A stretch of DNA of 64,000 bases from Dryomyza anilis. Lineage: Eukaryota > Arthropoda > Insecta > Diptera > Dryomyzidae. The position numbers and the translations under genes are program-made. The stretch lies in assembly GCA_951804985.1 (NCBI GenBank), contig OX638130.1, positions 434,001-498,000 on the forward strand, given 5' to 3'. The first letter of the stretch is position 1. Each line of letters opens with the position of its first letter. Of this stretch, positions 1 to 11,294 are shown piece after piece. The notes beneath the pieces were generated by a model. The model made no database searches and was not told the origin of the DNA. It was given only the letters and a program-made list of their open reading frames with translations.

Positions 1-2504
1 ATTCGTACCGAACATACAGAAAAGAAAGCGAACTAATAAAAACGTTTTAATATATTGAAATGTATTTGATACCAATGTTATCAATGATTTCCTATATTGA
101 TTTCGTTGATGAGATTATTGGAACTATATATAAACATCTAGTGGAATTTACCTCTACGTACGTGGTATACGATACATTATAATTACACTACCCAACACGA
201 TTTTTGACATGGACATCCCATGCTAATATATATAATTCTGATTTTGACAGCATACTCACGTATACTGTATACTATTACGTAACGTTTTTGAGATAATTGC
301 AATCGTAATTTTAAGCCGTCTTGGCCCACTACTTAGAATTAACGCATATTCATAGACAATTTAGAGTCAACTTTAAAATTAAAGTCAGCTTTTTTGACAA
401 TTTGCAATAAATGTCAAAAATCTGATTTTAAAGTCGACTTTAAATTGTTTATGAATATGCGCCAATATTTTATTAGAATAAATAAAATATAGTACTCTGG
501 AAAAATAGTTTTACAACAGACTTAAACCCACTTTTCTTTTAATGGTCAAGACTGATTTTATCGAAACAATGGTATATTACAATACGCTTTTAATATAATT
601 GTATCTAAACTGGAAAAATTAGGATTTTTTAGATAATTTCTTATATATTTTTTTATAATTTAGAATTTAATGATAAACAAAAAAAAATGAGTTAAGCATA
701 TTTAGAGCTAGTCCAGTCTACTTTTTAAACAATATGCCCGTAAACATTATTTTGGTACTCTTTTATATAATCTGGAAATATCATTACTTCATATTTAAAG
801 TATGCTTATTCATATTGTATACTCAGTTTTTTCTATTACGTCCCAATAAACATTTCGTCAAGCCTTGGCGAATATTATTTGATTTTCCTTCTTTTCAATA
901 ATATTTTTCTACTATTCCCCAAGCTTTAATAATAAAGTCGAAATCACAAATTATAAAGACTTGAGTATATATACATAAATAGTTTATATAAACTATAGTA
1001 ACAATATTTAAAAGTATAAAATCAAGTGTCTAAATCAAGTCAGTCTAAATATAAATATGTGTGGATATCAAACATTGCGAAATCAACTTGATAGCAGCTT
1101 CATAATAAACAGTAATTATAATTTGGGCTAAGCATGTGTGTTCTATAAGCTCACTAACATATGTATATTCTACACTATTTAAAAACTTGAGAACAACTTG
1201 TACATTTATTATTTCTAAACTATATTTTCTACACTTGTAATTAGCTAGAAATTGACCTGAGATTGATTTGAAGTAAAATGTATGCTTTAATTATATTTTT
1301 CTTTTTATATTCAGTCTTCAAACTGAAAAAATATATTTATCATTGTTTGTGTAATAAATGTGTGTTATATAGTTTGAATGTTATAATTTTTTGCATTATT
1401 AACCACGAAATTCTACAATGGTTGCATCTCAATTATTAAAGCGTGTGTTCGGAGACCCGCTACATAATGTGTCTTTTATTGATTTATAAAAATCGAACCA
1501 AGAAGACCCGGAAATCCGGTTAAATGATGATACTTCTCCGATTTCACATGCATGTCCCATTTCACTATTAAATTCCCTTTTATATTGTTAGATTTCAGAT
1601 AAATGCAAAATGCGAATATGTTGAGAATTATTATCAACATCAAGTTTCAAACTAGTGTAGTTTTATTTTACAGATTAATATGAATATCAAATATTCATTA
1701 AGCTATTTATGTTCTAAGGTAAATGTGTGAATATCAACTATAAATATAGGGTAAAATTTAAGCCATTAACAAGTGTATAGCTTAGTTTGAAATAATAGTA
1801 TATTTTAAATTGTATAAAAAGTTTCCTTCAACTTCGATATGCGTGTAGATTTCAAGTTAGTTGTACATTGGAATATAATTTGGATAACAGGATGGATAGT
1901 AAAAAGACGTTTTGATGGAGAATGCTATATTTTACAACTTTGTAAATAACGTTTCTCCACGCTATTCTCAACACACAAAGTTGAGAAAAATACTTGATTT
2001 AAACTTGCAAACCAATTTAATTGAAGGACAAATGTTTATTGGGGTAGCGTTCTTTAGAAAATTCAAGTAAAAACGGCAATTAAATATACCAGCATTTTAT
2101 TATTTGATCCAAAATTCTAAAAAAATCGCCTAAAAGGAGTCTAAAAATAATCAATATTTTTCGAATTTAGATTAAAATCTTAAAAACCAATCGGAATGTT
2201 AGTACTTGTTGGTATATTGTAATCAGTCTTGACAATTGAATGAAAAATCTTATTATTTTAGATAAACTCATTTATTTAGATTTAGATAAATTTTCTTTCA
2301 CAAAACGTTGATTTTTTTTTTTGCACAACATATGCATATTAAGATTTAGATAATTCTATCAAGTTACTAAATCTCTTTTAAAATTTGTATACTAATAAAT
2401 GCAAAGCCGTTTGACGAAGATTTATACAAGTTGGCATAAATTAGACCAACCATTTGAGTTGTTTTACCAGAATTAAATAACGAAAAATATAAAACAAAAC
2501 TTAC
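1..2504 (-). other. exd: extradenticle intron 1 (partial)
   Basis: This AT-rich stretch follows the splice donor of the first coding exon, so it is read as the start of a long first intron transcribed right to left. I found no second exon: the PBC-domain continuation expected next is not present in any frame, so it must lie beyond the left edge. Apart from a palindromic MITE at 343-461, I see only simple AT-rich sequence. Confidence 0.6.
343..461. mobile_element. Palindromic MITE-like foldback, 119 bp
   Basis: The ends are inverted copies of each other: CGCATATTCAT at 343-353 and ATGAATATGCG at 451-461. The inverted similarity continues inward through AAAGTC-rich arms to a short loop near 400. 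Almost the whole element is arm, so it would fold into one long hairpin. A related AAAGTCGACTTT motif is seen at about 42315-42360. It has no coding capacity; the family is not recognised. Confidence 0.6.
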
Positions 2505-2769
2505 CTGTCTTTTCCTTAATTTCACATAATACTGAGAATAAAGCCGGCTTCATGCGATGACAATTCAACGTATGTTTCCTCGCTTGTGCCTCATCCAACG
2601 ATTGCTCCGAGATGCTCATTATTTGCTGCAGAATCTCGCCGATATCCTTCTGCTTGCGCACCTCATTTTCATTGCCCGCATTCTGACCGTCATCCTGACC
2701 TGGCATACCGTAGCCTTGTGGAGCCATCATACCGCCGGTATGAGCCATCATGCGATTCGGATCCTCCAT
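2505..2769 (-). CDS. exd: Extradenticle, first coding exon (PBC homeodomain protein)
   Basis: The 88 codons start [13 protein letters not shown] and run through [15 protein letters not shown] to CEIKEKT. This is the N-terminus of the PBC-A domain of Extradenticle/Pbx, nearly identical to the Drosophila protein as I remember it. Extradenticle is a TALE homeodomain cofactor that binds DNA with Hox proteins, and its PBC-A region contacts Homothorax/Meis for nuclear import. The exon ends in phase 1 at a good donor (AGACAG|GTAAGT, read on the minus strand). The 98-aa open frame reads on into the intron and ends in an unrelated hydrophobic tail, which is not real coding sequence. The second PBC part and the homeodomain must lie off the left edge. 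The start is the conserved methionine. Confidence 0.95.
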
Positions 2770-3020
2770 TGTGTCGCACGCAACAGTTTAAGCGTTTAGT
2801 AATACAGCACTAAAGTACAACCACAAACAATTAAAATTAGAATAGTTGTTGAACACTCAAATCAATTGAATTATTGAATCGAAAGCACAACTAAAAACAA
2901 ATTCAGCCACGAGCACAAACACGTCTCGTTGGCAAGATAGTGGAACGGCAACTGAGTGACTGAGTTTAACACGGACGCCGCTCGCTGGCTGCTCTTATAC
3001 GAACGAAGTGCGCAACAGTG
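2770..3020 (-). promoter_or_regulatory. exd 5' UTR and probable promoter region
   Basis: This is the sequence immediately upstream of the exd start codon. It is noticeably more GC-rich around 2930-3000 than the DNA beyond it and lacks long open frames on the minus strand. I cannot place the transcription start. The call rests on position alone. Confidence 0.35.
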
Positions 3021-3530
3021 TTGCATAAGTACGTACTTTCGTACTATTTAGAGTACGTTTTTATTTTTTTTGGACGACAAAATTTTTTTTTGTACTTTTT
3101 TATTTTTTTGGTAGTCAGTTTTGATTCGACGGGAAAATTTAGTACATTTTTCATCCGACTCTAAAGTTTTATGAAATAAGGCCCAGAGAAAAAAAGTTTA
3201 CATTCATTTTACAGATAATCTATGATAGAAAATTGTTCTCATCAAATTAAAAAAAAGTAAGCAAATTTTGCAAAGGGAGTAGATTCAGTAAAAGGGAATA
3301 GAAAATTGTGAAAAAGGAGTAGGGGAGATATCCCTTCCCACTGATGCCAACTCATATTTTCATTGTCCTGGATATTCATAATAAAATTCCCCAATGCACT
3401 ATAAAATTCCCCGAACGAACGAACGAATCAAAATGTAGAAAATGAAACGGATTCTAATTTTAAATTCCCTTCTAGTTTGCATCACTGTCTTTCCATATGT
3501 TGATCAGTGTAGTCACTTAAAAATTATAAT

Positions 3531-3664
3531 TATTGGTAGATTGGGTTCAAGCTCAGGGCTTTAGGTCGATAATTGAATGTGAAATATCAATGTTGATCAG
3601 TGTTTATTGGTAGATTGGGCTCAAGCTCAGGGCTTTAAGTCGATAATTGAATGTCAAATATCAA
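3531..3664. repeat. Tandem duplication, two copies of about 60-74 bp
   Basis: The block from TATTGGTAGATTGGG to GAAATATCAA at 3531-3590 recurs at 3605-3664 with a few substitutions. Each copy is preceded by TGTTGATCAGTGT (3499-3511 and 3591-3603). It is a simple recent tandem duplication. Confidence 0.75.
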
Positions 3665-4422
3665 AAACACATTTTTTTTTTTTTGCAAATAAATGAATTA
3701 TGACTTATTTTATTCAAAGGCTCACTTTTTTTAAACGATTTTTAAAACGCACATATTGGAGCTTCAATGTTTGCCTATAATTCTTTTCAAACTTATGGTT
3801 ATTTCTTTCAATATTCTGATTTGAGTTTGATAGTTTTTAGGAACAACATTAGAAATTGTACATAACTTAAAGAAATGGTAGATTTTGAACCCTCCGTAGT
3901 AGAAATGGTAGAAATCTGAAAGTTCCGAAAAAACTAGTATTTTTACCACAATTGTTGAAGAGTGACAACACTGATGTTGATAAGAGAGAAGAACGCTCTC
4001 TAAATAAATCAGAGACAAATACAATGATGATGTTTGTTGTTGCAGAGAAAAGCTACTAGAAGAAAATGTTGTTCAGTGCGCAATACGCAGTAGTTGGGTG
4101 TAAAATGAGATATGGAGCCAGCCCCTACTAACCGATGTAATATTATTCGAATTGAATTTGTTCCACAGAATTGGAACAGATTAACTTTACGCGATTTGAA
4201 AAATTAAATTATGTAATGCAAAAAAATTGGATTGAAAGTTGGAACATCTGTAGCTCCTTTCTGTAAGACAATCGAAAAATTGTCGATTTCTGTGACGTCA
4301 AGTCGTTTCGTTCCATTATTGTCGATTGAGCACTAATTGCTGTTTCTGTACGAAGTAATCGTTTGAATACAGTTCTAATTGAAAATTGTACAAAAATCTT
4401 GTTAAACTTGTTAAATTTAAAC

Positions 4423-4853
4423 CATGGTTGAAGTATATACAGGTTAAGTCATCTTTCAAAATTCAGGCACCATTTACTTTTTTTGAAAACTGTTTGAAAG
4501 ACTCAACATTTGTTTACGAAAAATTTTAAACGGAACATCAATGCTTTGTTTACAAGTTCACAAAACTAACAAAAAGTCTAATTTTTATAAGCAACAAATC
4601 TCAACATTTAAAATCGTTTAAACTTCTTTATGACTGCAACATGAACCAGTGTTTTAAAAAAGTGTAATAATTAATATGTAAAGTGAAGTATAAATAAAAT
4701 AGTGAAAATTAAGTGCAAATATCATAACCTTAAAATAACTTTTAAAATGACAATTAATTGTTTTATTTTCAATAATTTTCTTCTCGACATTCTCAGCATT
4801 CTGTATGCCAACTATCTGTCTAGATTAACAAACCTGTATAAACTTCAACCATG
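4423..4853. mobile_element. 431-bp MITE, family A, copy 1
   Basis: The left end, CATGGTTGAAGTATATACAG, is matched at the right end by the inverted CTGTATAAACTTCAACCATG, giving roughly 20-bp terminal inverted repeats. There is no coding capacity. A second copy of the same length lies at 47976-48406, and an inverted partial copy at about 47655-47967. The superfamily is not clear from the ends. Confidence 0.75.
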
Positions 4854-5478
4854 ATTAAAACAATTGGTCGCTGTTTTTTTTTGTTTTTTAGTATTTACAA
4901 AATTATAAAAATTATTTATAAAATAATACGAATTGAACTCGATGGACGAATATGATGCGTATTGAGAGACATCGGTTAAGGACTCGACGGACACATTTCA
5001 TATACCAAATGCGCCATTTATAGAATTTTCGACTCACTCAAATGATCAATTAGCATAACCATTTATAGAAACGGTAGCATTCAAATCATTTGCAACTATA
5101 ACCAAATTATTTTGTATAAATTAATTTTTGAAAATAAAAAAAATGACATTGTTCAACATAATAGCAATCATTTTTAAAGTCGAGAGTCGAGAGTCAAGTC
5201 AGAAGCTAGTGAGAAATGCAATCGTTTCAAAACGATTCGATTTATTTGTAGAAACACTCACAAATTCTTACTAAAGAGAAAGTGGAACATGTCAAAATGA
5301 ATCGACTCAAACCATATGAATCGTTTCATATTTTACAGAAACATTTAAAATGATAATGACGTCTAATCGACAACAGTGATCGAATAAATAGAGAAGCTAC
5401 TGTTCAGAATATATAAAATGGTTTTGTATTGATTTTATATTTTGTTTGGTTAATATTCCAGTTTATTTTAAAAGAAGA

Positions 5479-5555
5479 AAATCATATTTAAATAACAATA
5501 TTCTTAAGTTTTTCGTCAATAAAATAGTTTAAAGCAACCTGTTAAATTTGAACTT
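5479..5555. repeat. Dispersed direct repeat, copy 1
   Basis: About 77 bp running from AAATCATATTTAAATAACAA to CTGTTAAATTTGAACTT; the same sequence with small indels is found at 6759-6844. It is probably a fragment of an interspersed element. Confidence 0.65.
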
Positions 5556-6758
5556 ACCCAGTAGTAAATTTCAGACGTAAGAAGCAATGCTAGCAATAAT
5601 TTTCAAGCAGGGTGAACCCCTTCCCGAATAATAATTTTTTCTCAAAGAATGGATTTCAGAAGGTCTCACAAAATAATGAAAACAGTAAAAATGGCACAAA
5701 AATAGGCAAAAATGCAAAAATGCCACAAAAATAGTAAAAAAAAAATGGCAAAAAATATAAAAAAAGGCAAAAAAAAAATTATTAAATTTTTCACATAACT
5801 ATTGTTTTTTGACAACATAGATTTCTCTTGTACATGGTCTAATATTTATTTCGTTTTTTTTTAAAACACCCAGAAAATCAAAAATAATATTTAAAAAAAG
5901 GTTTGCCAGAGTGTAAAAAAGGCATTTTTAGGCAAAGTTTATCAAAATAGGAAAATTTACAAAACTGAAAAAATGGAATTTTTTAGCAAAAGCCAAAAAA
6001 AACTTCCCCTGCTCATTACTATTAGCATTCCAATAGAAGGTGAACTAGCAGCGCTTCGATTTTGTATTTGAAAAATATTAGAAATAGTCACCAAATCGAT
6101 TGGCGCTGATTCTCTAGAAGGTATGTTGGAAGTACACTAGCTTCAGTGATGGCAGAATATGTATTGAGCATGCTAAGAAGTGGTAGTAGCAGGGCTTCTA
6201 CTGGCAAGGTCTGGACAAATTTACTACTGGGTATTCATTGCTTTTCAAATAGGTTTTTATAATCGGCCAGTTTGATATACTTTTATACTTATGCTAATAT
6301 AATTATAATAATTATTTTTATTAAATATGTATCGAAATGTAACGATTAACAGACAATAATTCTTTTTCTAAATAGTTGATCCAGCATTACGTAGAATATA
6401 CTAAACAAACATTAAGTAACCTAATTCGTCTTACAGTTGTTAAATTTATTGTCCTTTCGATGAGCAACTTTCTATTTTTTTTTTATGATTCCACTTGAAA
6501 TATTGTTTCCCGACGGTTGTCATAAGTGTTTCTGTTTTTTTTAATAAGTGTTGATACCTGCTGTGTTGTTGATGTTATAAACTTTAAAAAGAGAAAGTGC
6601 AATGTTCCTTGCATTAAAATACTAATTATAAATCACATGTGTTTTTGAAGAATTTTTCGGTTTGACGAACCAAGGTCAAAGAACTAAACAATTAGTTTTG
6701 AATTACGTGTGATTGTCCGTGCATATTTTGAAATATTAAAGTTTATTACAAATGAAGC

Positions 6759-6844
6759 AAATCATATTTAAATAACAATATGAGTTCTTAACTTTTTCGT
6801 CAATAAAGAAATATAGTTTAAATCAACCTGTTAAATTTGAACTT
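6759..6844. repeat. Dispersed direct repeat, copy 2
   Basis: Second copy of the 5479-5555 repeat in the same orientation. It carries short insertions (for example GAGTT after AACAATAT and GAAATA after CAATAAA). Confidence 0.65.
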
Positions 6845-9153
6845 CAGCAAATGTTCTAAACAACAAATTAGAAAATGTCTTATAAAAGATAAAATTGTAT
6901 TGTGTGTATGTTGATATTAAGTAGATGAAGAGTTGTATACAATTAAAGTGAATGTTCCTAAAATAGATAGGACTTCCAAAATTTGTTTAGAGTACGTTAA
7001 TAGCCATGTAGCTATGATTGATCAAAATCTTAAAACAGTTGCCGAAAGCGTCCACTCTAAAATATGTTAGCTCGTTTGGTCGGTTAAATCGTCGTGGTAG
7101 AAACTAAACTAACGAATTATTTATTTAAAACATTTTATTTATTACAACTAGAACAAAAATAATTGATTTATTTTAAAAGTTGAAAAGCTATTCGATAGTT
7201 TACTATTGTCGGTTCACTTGTAAGTAATATTGACCTCATATCTACTGATAACTGATATATAGAGATTTTTATGAAAAGAATATGTTGGGTACTTTATATT
7301 CTAATATTTTTGCATTGGTGTACAAATGGAATACCACAAGAAAATGATTTCGCCTCGCCCCATGAAATACATGTTACACCCAGTGGAATTTAAAATGGAC
7401 ACAATTCAAGTCATCCGATAAAACTCAGAAATACTATGCATCTACAAAAATTATACACTATAAGTAAAAAAATACAAATCTTTTGTTTTATATCTGATAT
7501 AAACGAATAAAAAAAAAACACCTTTGATGGTACGCAGAGCAGACGAAGAGCCACACAAACATGTAGAGAAATAAAACGATGCAGCTGCAGCGACGTCGGC
7601 AGAGATTTGTTTAGTTTTTCACATGTCTTTTGGTGAACTATTTGAACACATTTTTCTTAATTTTCATACATTCGATATTGTATTTTCGTTGTAGAACACG
7701 TTAAGAATAAATTTATTAAATAATTTATACTGTATTTACCTAGTATTTTCTGATAAAATAATTTTGACACCACAAGTCTGCCTGTCTCCTCAGTATTTCG
7801 TTTTGATTTTTCCAGTGTTCTCATTCTACTCCGATCGGAGTAGATCTACTCCATTTCATTTGTATTTTAAAATCTATTCCATTTTCTACTCCTTTCCCAT
7901 AATTTTCTACTCCCTTTGGAAAAATTGTTTTTATTTTTTTGGTAATTTGAGGAGAAAAATTTCTTAGCTCTCCAAATAAAATGTCATTATTATAATTGTT
8001 CTAATAACTACTGTGCACGCACTGTGCGGAACACTACGACATTTTTCATCGAACTCCGAACTTAAGAATGCTTTGAAATCAATAACTACTTTCAATAAGG
8101 AACTTTTTATAAGGATTTATATTGCGTAACTTTATTTTCAAGTCATTCTCAAATAGAAAGTAAGCGGTGTAAAAAAAATTAATTTTAAAAATTAAAAAAA
8201 TATGGTTTTGATGGTGTGAAAGAAAATCCAAGTGAAGTCATTTTTAACGAAGAAAATGGTTCTTTTTTCAAGTGTTCAACGAAGAAAATCGGGTGACTCA
8301 TAACGGTTGTCGTATCTATATATGGGATTTTTGAACTCTGAACATTCAGAATCACTAATTTACGTTCAGATTATCGAAGTCGGTTGTTTAGATCAGACTC
8401 GACGGTGCTCGATTTCAATAATTTAGTAGTTTAAGAGAATCATAATAAACCTTTAAGGTAAGCAAACAAAAATTAGAATAATTTAATTGGAATTCAGTTT
8501 TTAACCATATTTGCGGTAATTCAGTAATTTTTTTAATCACTGCATTTTTTTGGCCTCTTCGAATTTTCGGTGGCCACATCGAATTTCGCGACCACCTCGT
8601 TATCGACACAATCTTATTTTTTAATCGCGGACACGAACCTTCTGGTACCGTAACACCGTCGGATCGGCGGTGTGCATTGTTTTTGCATGATTTTGGGCGT
8701 AAGTTTATTATTTAATTACGTGAATTTTAGGCATGTTATTTATTCGTATTTTTATTAATTTTTTTTTATATATATAATCATAATATTAACTTTCTTTTTT
8801 CTAGCAACTATGCTAAATTTTTTTATGAATAATTTTGTCTTAAATATGTTTTATTTTTATATATCATCTTCCCTAAAATTTTGGTTTGAACAATAAATGT
8901 TAGCGTTCAAAAAATGATGTGTTAGAGTGTTGTTGATGGGGTCGGCAAACAGAAGAGCAGATGTCCGGCGATCGTGATAGGTAGAATGAAGTAGTGTTTA
9001 ATATATATTTTTTTGTTATCCCAATTTTGGCCCTTCGACCTGGTACGGTGGTTGAGGACCAGACCCTGAGCCGTAAACTAAGAAGAGACATAACATGTTA
9101 TAATTCTAGAAAAGCAGAATTTTAAAAACGACAACTTCACAAAATCATCGTTC

Positions 9154-9370
9154 TACACCCAGAAAAAAATTCACTCAAATCCTATTAAAATTGGTCAATA
9201 GGACAATTATTAATTTAATAGTATACAAAAAATAAATCTTTTCATATAAACTCAATGGCAATGCCATGGTATTTTCTAGTATTTAATGGTATTTTCCGAT
9301 TAAAATAATAATTTATCCTATTGACAAAAAAAATACTGTATTATTTATACAGTATTTTTTTCTGGGTGTA
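9154..9370. mobile_element. MITE with TACACCCAGAAAAAAAT ends, 217 bp
   Basis: The left end TACACCCAGAAAAAAAT is matched by ATTTTTTTCTGGGTGTA at the right end. The terminal TA could be a Tc1/mariner-type target duplication. The interior is AT-rich and non-coding, with further internal symmetry around CAATAGGA/TCCTATTG. Confidence 0.75.
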
Positions 9371-10370
9371 TCCTATCATGAATATTGAAACATTGAAACA
9401 TTCATGAACATAAATTTAACCATACTACCAAAACTTTGTTTTTGCTGCAGTTATATTCTAAATATAATTGAATTTCGAGAAGAGAAATAAAAAATGTAGG
9501 GGCATAACTCGAATTTAGGAAGCCAAAATATTTTCTAGGAGGGGCAAAGTAACAAAGTGGAATCGAAACCATTCAAAACTTATATTAAGGATTACAAACC
9601 AATTGAATACAAAAGTAAAATACTACGTATATTTATTTTAGTCACACCAAAGAATCTAACTAAATAAAAAATATTAGATTATATACTAAATTGAAGAGTA
9701 AATAATACATAATGGTAACAATATCACTGCATGAAATTTCGATATGTTTTTCCGACGATTATTTTCCGTTGACTTTCTGTCTTACATTAGGGCCATTTTA
9801 GTAATTAATTTCATTATTATTGGATTCGTAATCTACGCGAAAAACATATCGGAATAAAATCACTTCCTTCGCAAATCAACGTATGTTGTATTCCAAGTGT
9901 CTTAAGAAGATTTTATGTGCTCGAACTTTATTAAAATTATACTGTATATTCGTTAATTAATGTATGACATGTAGCTATGTATATGTGCCCATAACTATGA
10001 AAGTTAAACAAGTCATTTATTTTGAGTTTATACGAATTTAAAGTGCATAGAACTTAAATTTCAAACCAACGTCTAATGTTGAGCGATTCAGAAACAAATG
10101 ACATGTAGCTATGTCGGTTAATTTTACAATATAAATTATACATATATTTGGACTAGAAAATACTTGCATAATTACGGACACATTTATATTACTGTGGTAG
10201 AGATGGCGGCTAAAAAGTGTGTGTTTACATAAAAGCCACAATAATCGATAATAAAAGTACTTTCGAAACAAGTACTTTTATTCAGTTAGATACTACTATC
10301 CAAGTAGTTACGAACTGCAAGTGTTTTATATATCAATGTTGCTTGAATCCCACGCAGCTATAGCTTTGTG

Positions 10371-11294
10371 TTAAATGATTTCCGTTTCGTACAGCTGCTT
10401 AATTGTGGTAGTGGTGCTACCGGTATTTTCCGACTGATTGGTTTGTGTATTACGTATGATACTTGCACTTGCATTGGAAACCTCTACTTGCTGAATGTTG
10501 TTGACATTGGTCAGATTTTTTTCGTTTTTATCCATTATCAAAGTTGCGTTCGCGTCGGTATTGAGATTCTTCATTGAGCCGGTAACAGTGGTCATACAAA
10601 GACCCATCTTTTGTGGAAGATTTGACTCGCTTCCCACTTTTTTCAGATGTAATATATCGGCAGGAGTTGGTGGCATTGTCACCGATGGTATTTTGCTTTT
10701 CTGTTGCAGACGCTGGTACTGCTCCTGCAACATTTTCTGTTTGCGCAATAACTCCTGATGACGACGTTCCAGCGCCACCTGTCGTTGAGCCTGATCGTTA
10801 CCAGAATCGTTCCCGCTTGAATTTCCACTGCCGTCTTGTGCTCTGCTGCCGCCCCCACCGTTATTCAATGTTTCATCCGTTTCGCTAAGTGACAACATAC
10901 GATGTGGCACATTGGGACTGGTGGGACTCGCCAATGGACTGCGTGAACTCGAACGAGGAGGGGGCGGTGGTGGAATGCGTTTGTTTCCGACCTTGGTCAG
11001 CAAATCCACATTGCGCTCAGGAACTGGTGGCTTGCCCGGCAGACGGGCCGGCTGTGGGGGCGAAGTGTCTGTGTCCGAACCACTGGGATACGAGTGCAGA
11101 CGGCGAAGGTTGCCAACATTCGAATTGACCTGCAACATGTTAACATTGACCACAACATTTGGATCTGGCAGATCGTGTGGCTGAACAGCATTCGGTTCAC
11201 TTGGATTGTAGAGGCATGCTTGAGGGATTTGTGTAGTGACTGTGCTAAGGATGGCTTGTGAGCTATCATCGGATGTAGAATCGTCGGGACGAAA
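10371..11294 (-). CDS. Terminal coding exon of the AIP3-domain gene
   Basis: This 308-codon final exon follows acceptor TTTCTTAG at 11295. It contains SDTDTSPPQPARLPGKPPVP, then KRIPPPPPPRSSSRSPLASP, a short coiled-coil (QRQVALERRHQELLRKQKML) and a Ser/Thr/Asn-rich tail ending Y-E-T-E-I-I. The proline stretches are probable SH3 or EVH1 ligands, in keeping with family proteins that bind Src-kinase regulators and actin regulators. A shorter open frame starting at an internal methionine underestimates the exon, because in-frame coding extends back to 11294. Confidence 0.88.
   Translation of the reverse strand, partial: FRPDDSTSDDSSQAILSTVTTQIPQACLYNPSEPNAVQPHDLPDPNVVVNVNMLQVNSNVGNLRRLHSYPSGSDTDTSPPQPARLPGKPPVPERNVDLLTKVGNKRIPPPPPPRSSSRSPLASPTSPNVPHRMLSLSETDETLNNGGGGSRAQDGSGNSSGNDSGNDQAQRQVALERRHQELLRKQKMLQEQYQRLQQKSKIPSVTMPPTPADILHLKKVGSESNLPQKMGLCMTTVTGSMKNLNTDANATLIMDKNEKNLTNVNNIQQVEVSNASASIIRNTQTNQSENTGSTTTTIKQLYETEII

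Larger units (their letters stand above)
3021..10370. other. Gene-poor spacer between exd and the AIP3-domain gene
   Basis: No credible exon was found on either strand. Open frames here are short, low-complexity and begin at chance starts. The stretch holds a 74-bp tandem duplication (3531-3664), a 431-bp MITE (4423-4853), a pair of direct repeats (5479-5555 and 6759-6844), an A-rich low-complexity tract (5680-6000) and a TA-flanked MITE (9154-9370). Its right end, from about 10010, should contain the 3' UTR of the minus-strand gene; TTTATT (AATAAA on the minus strand) occurs near 10015 and 10276. Confidence 0.6.

Noticed and set aside
10495..11184. Several overlapping plus-strand frames of 69-91 codons
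   Set aside because: Shadows of the terminal coding exon of the AIP3-domain gene on the other strand.
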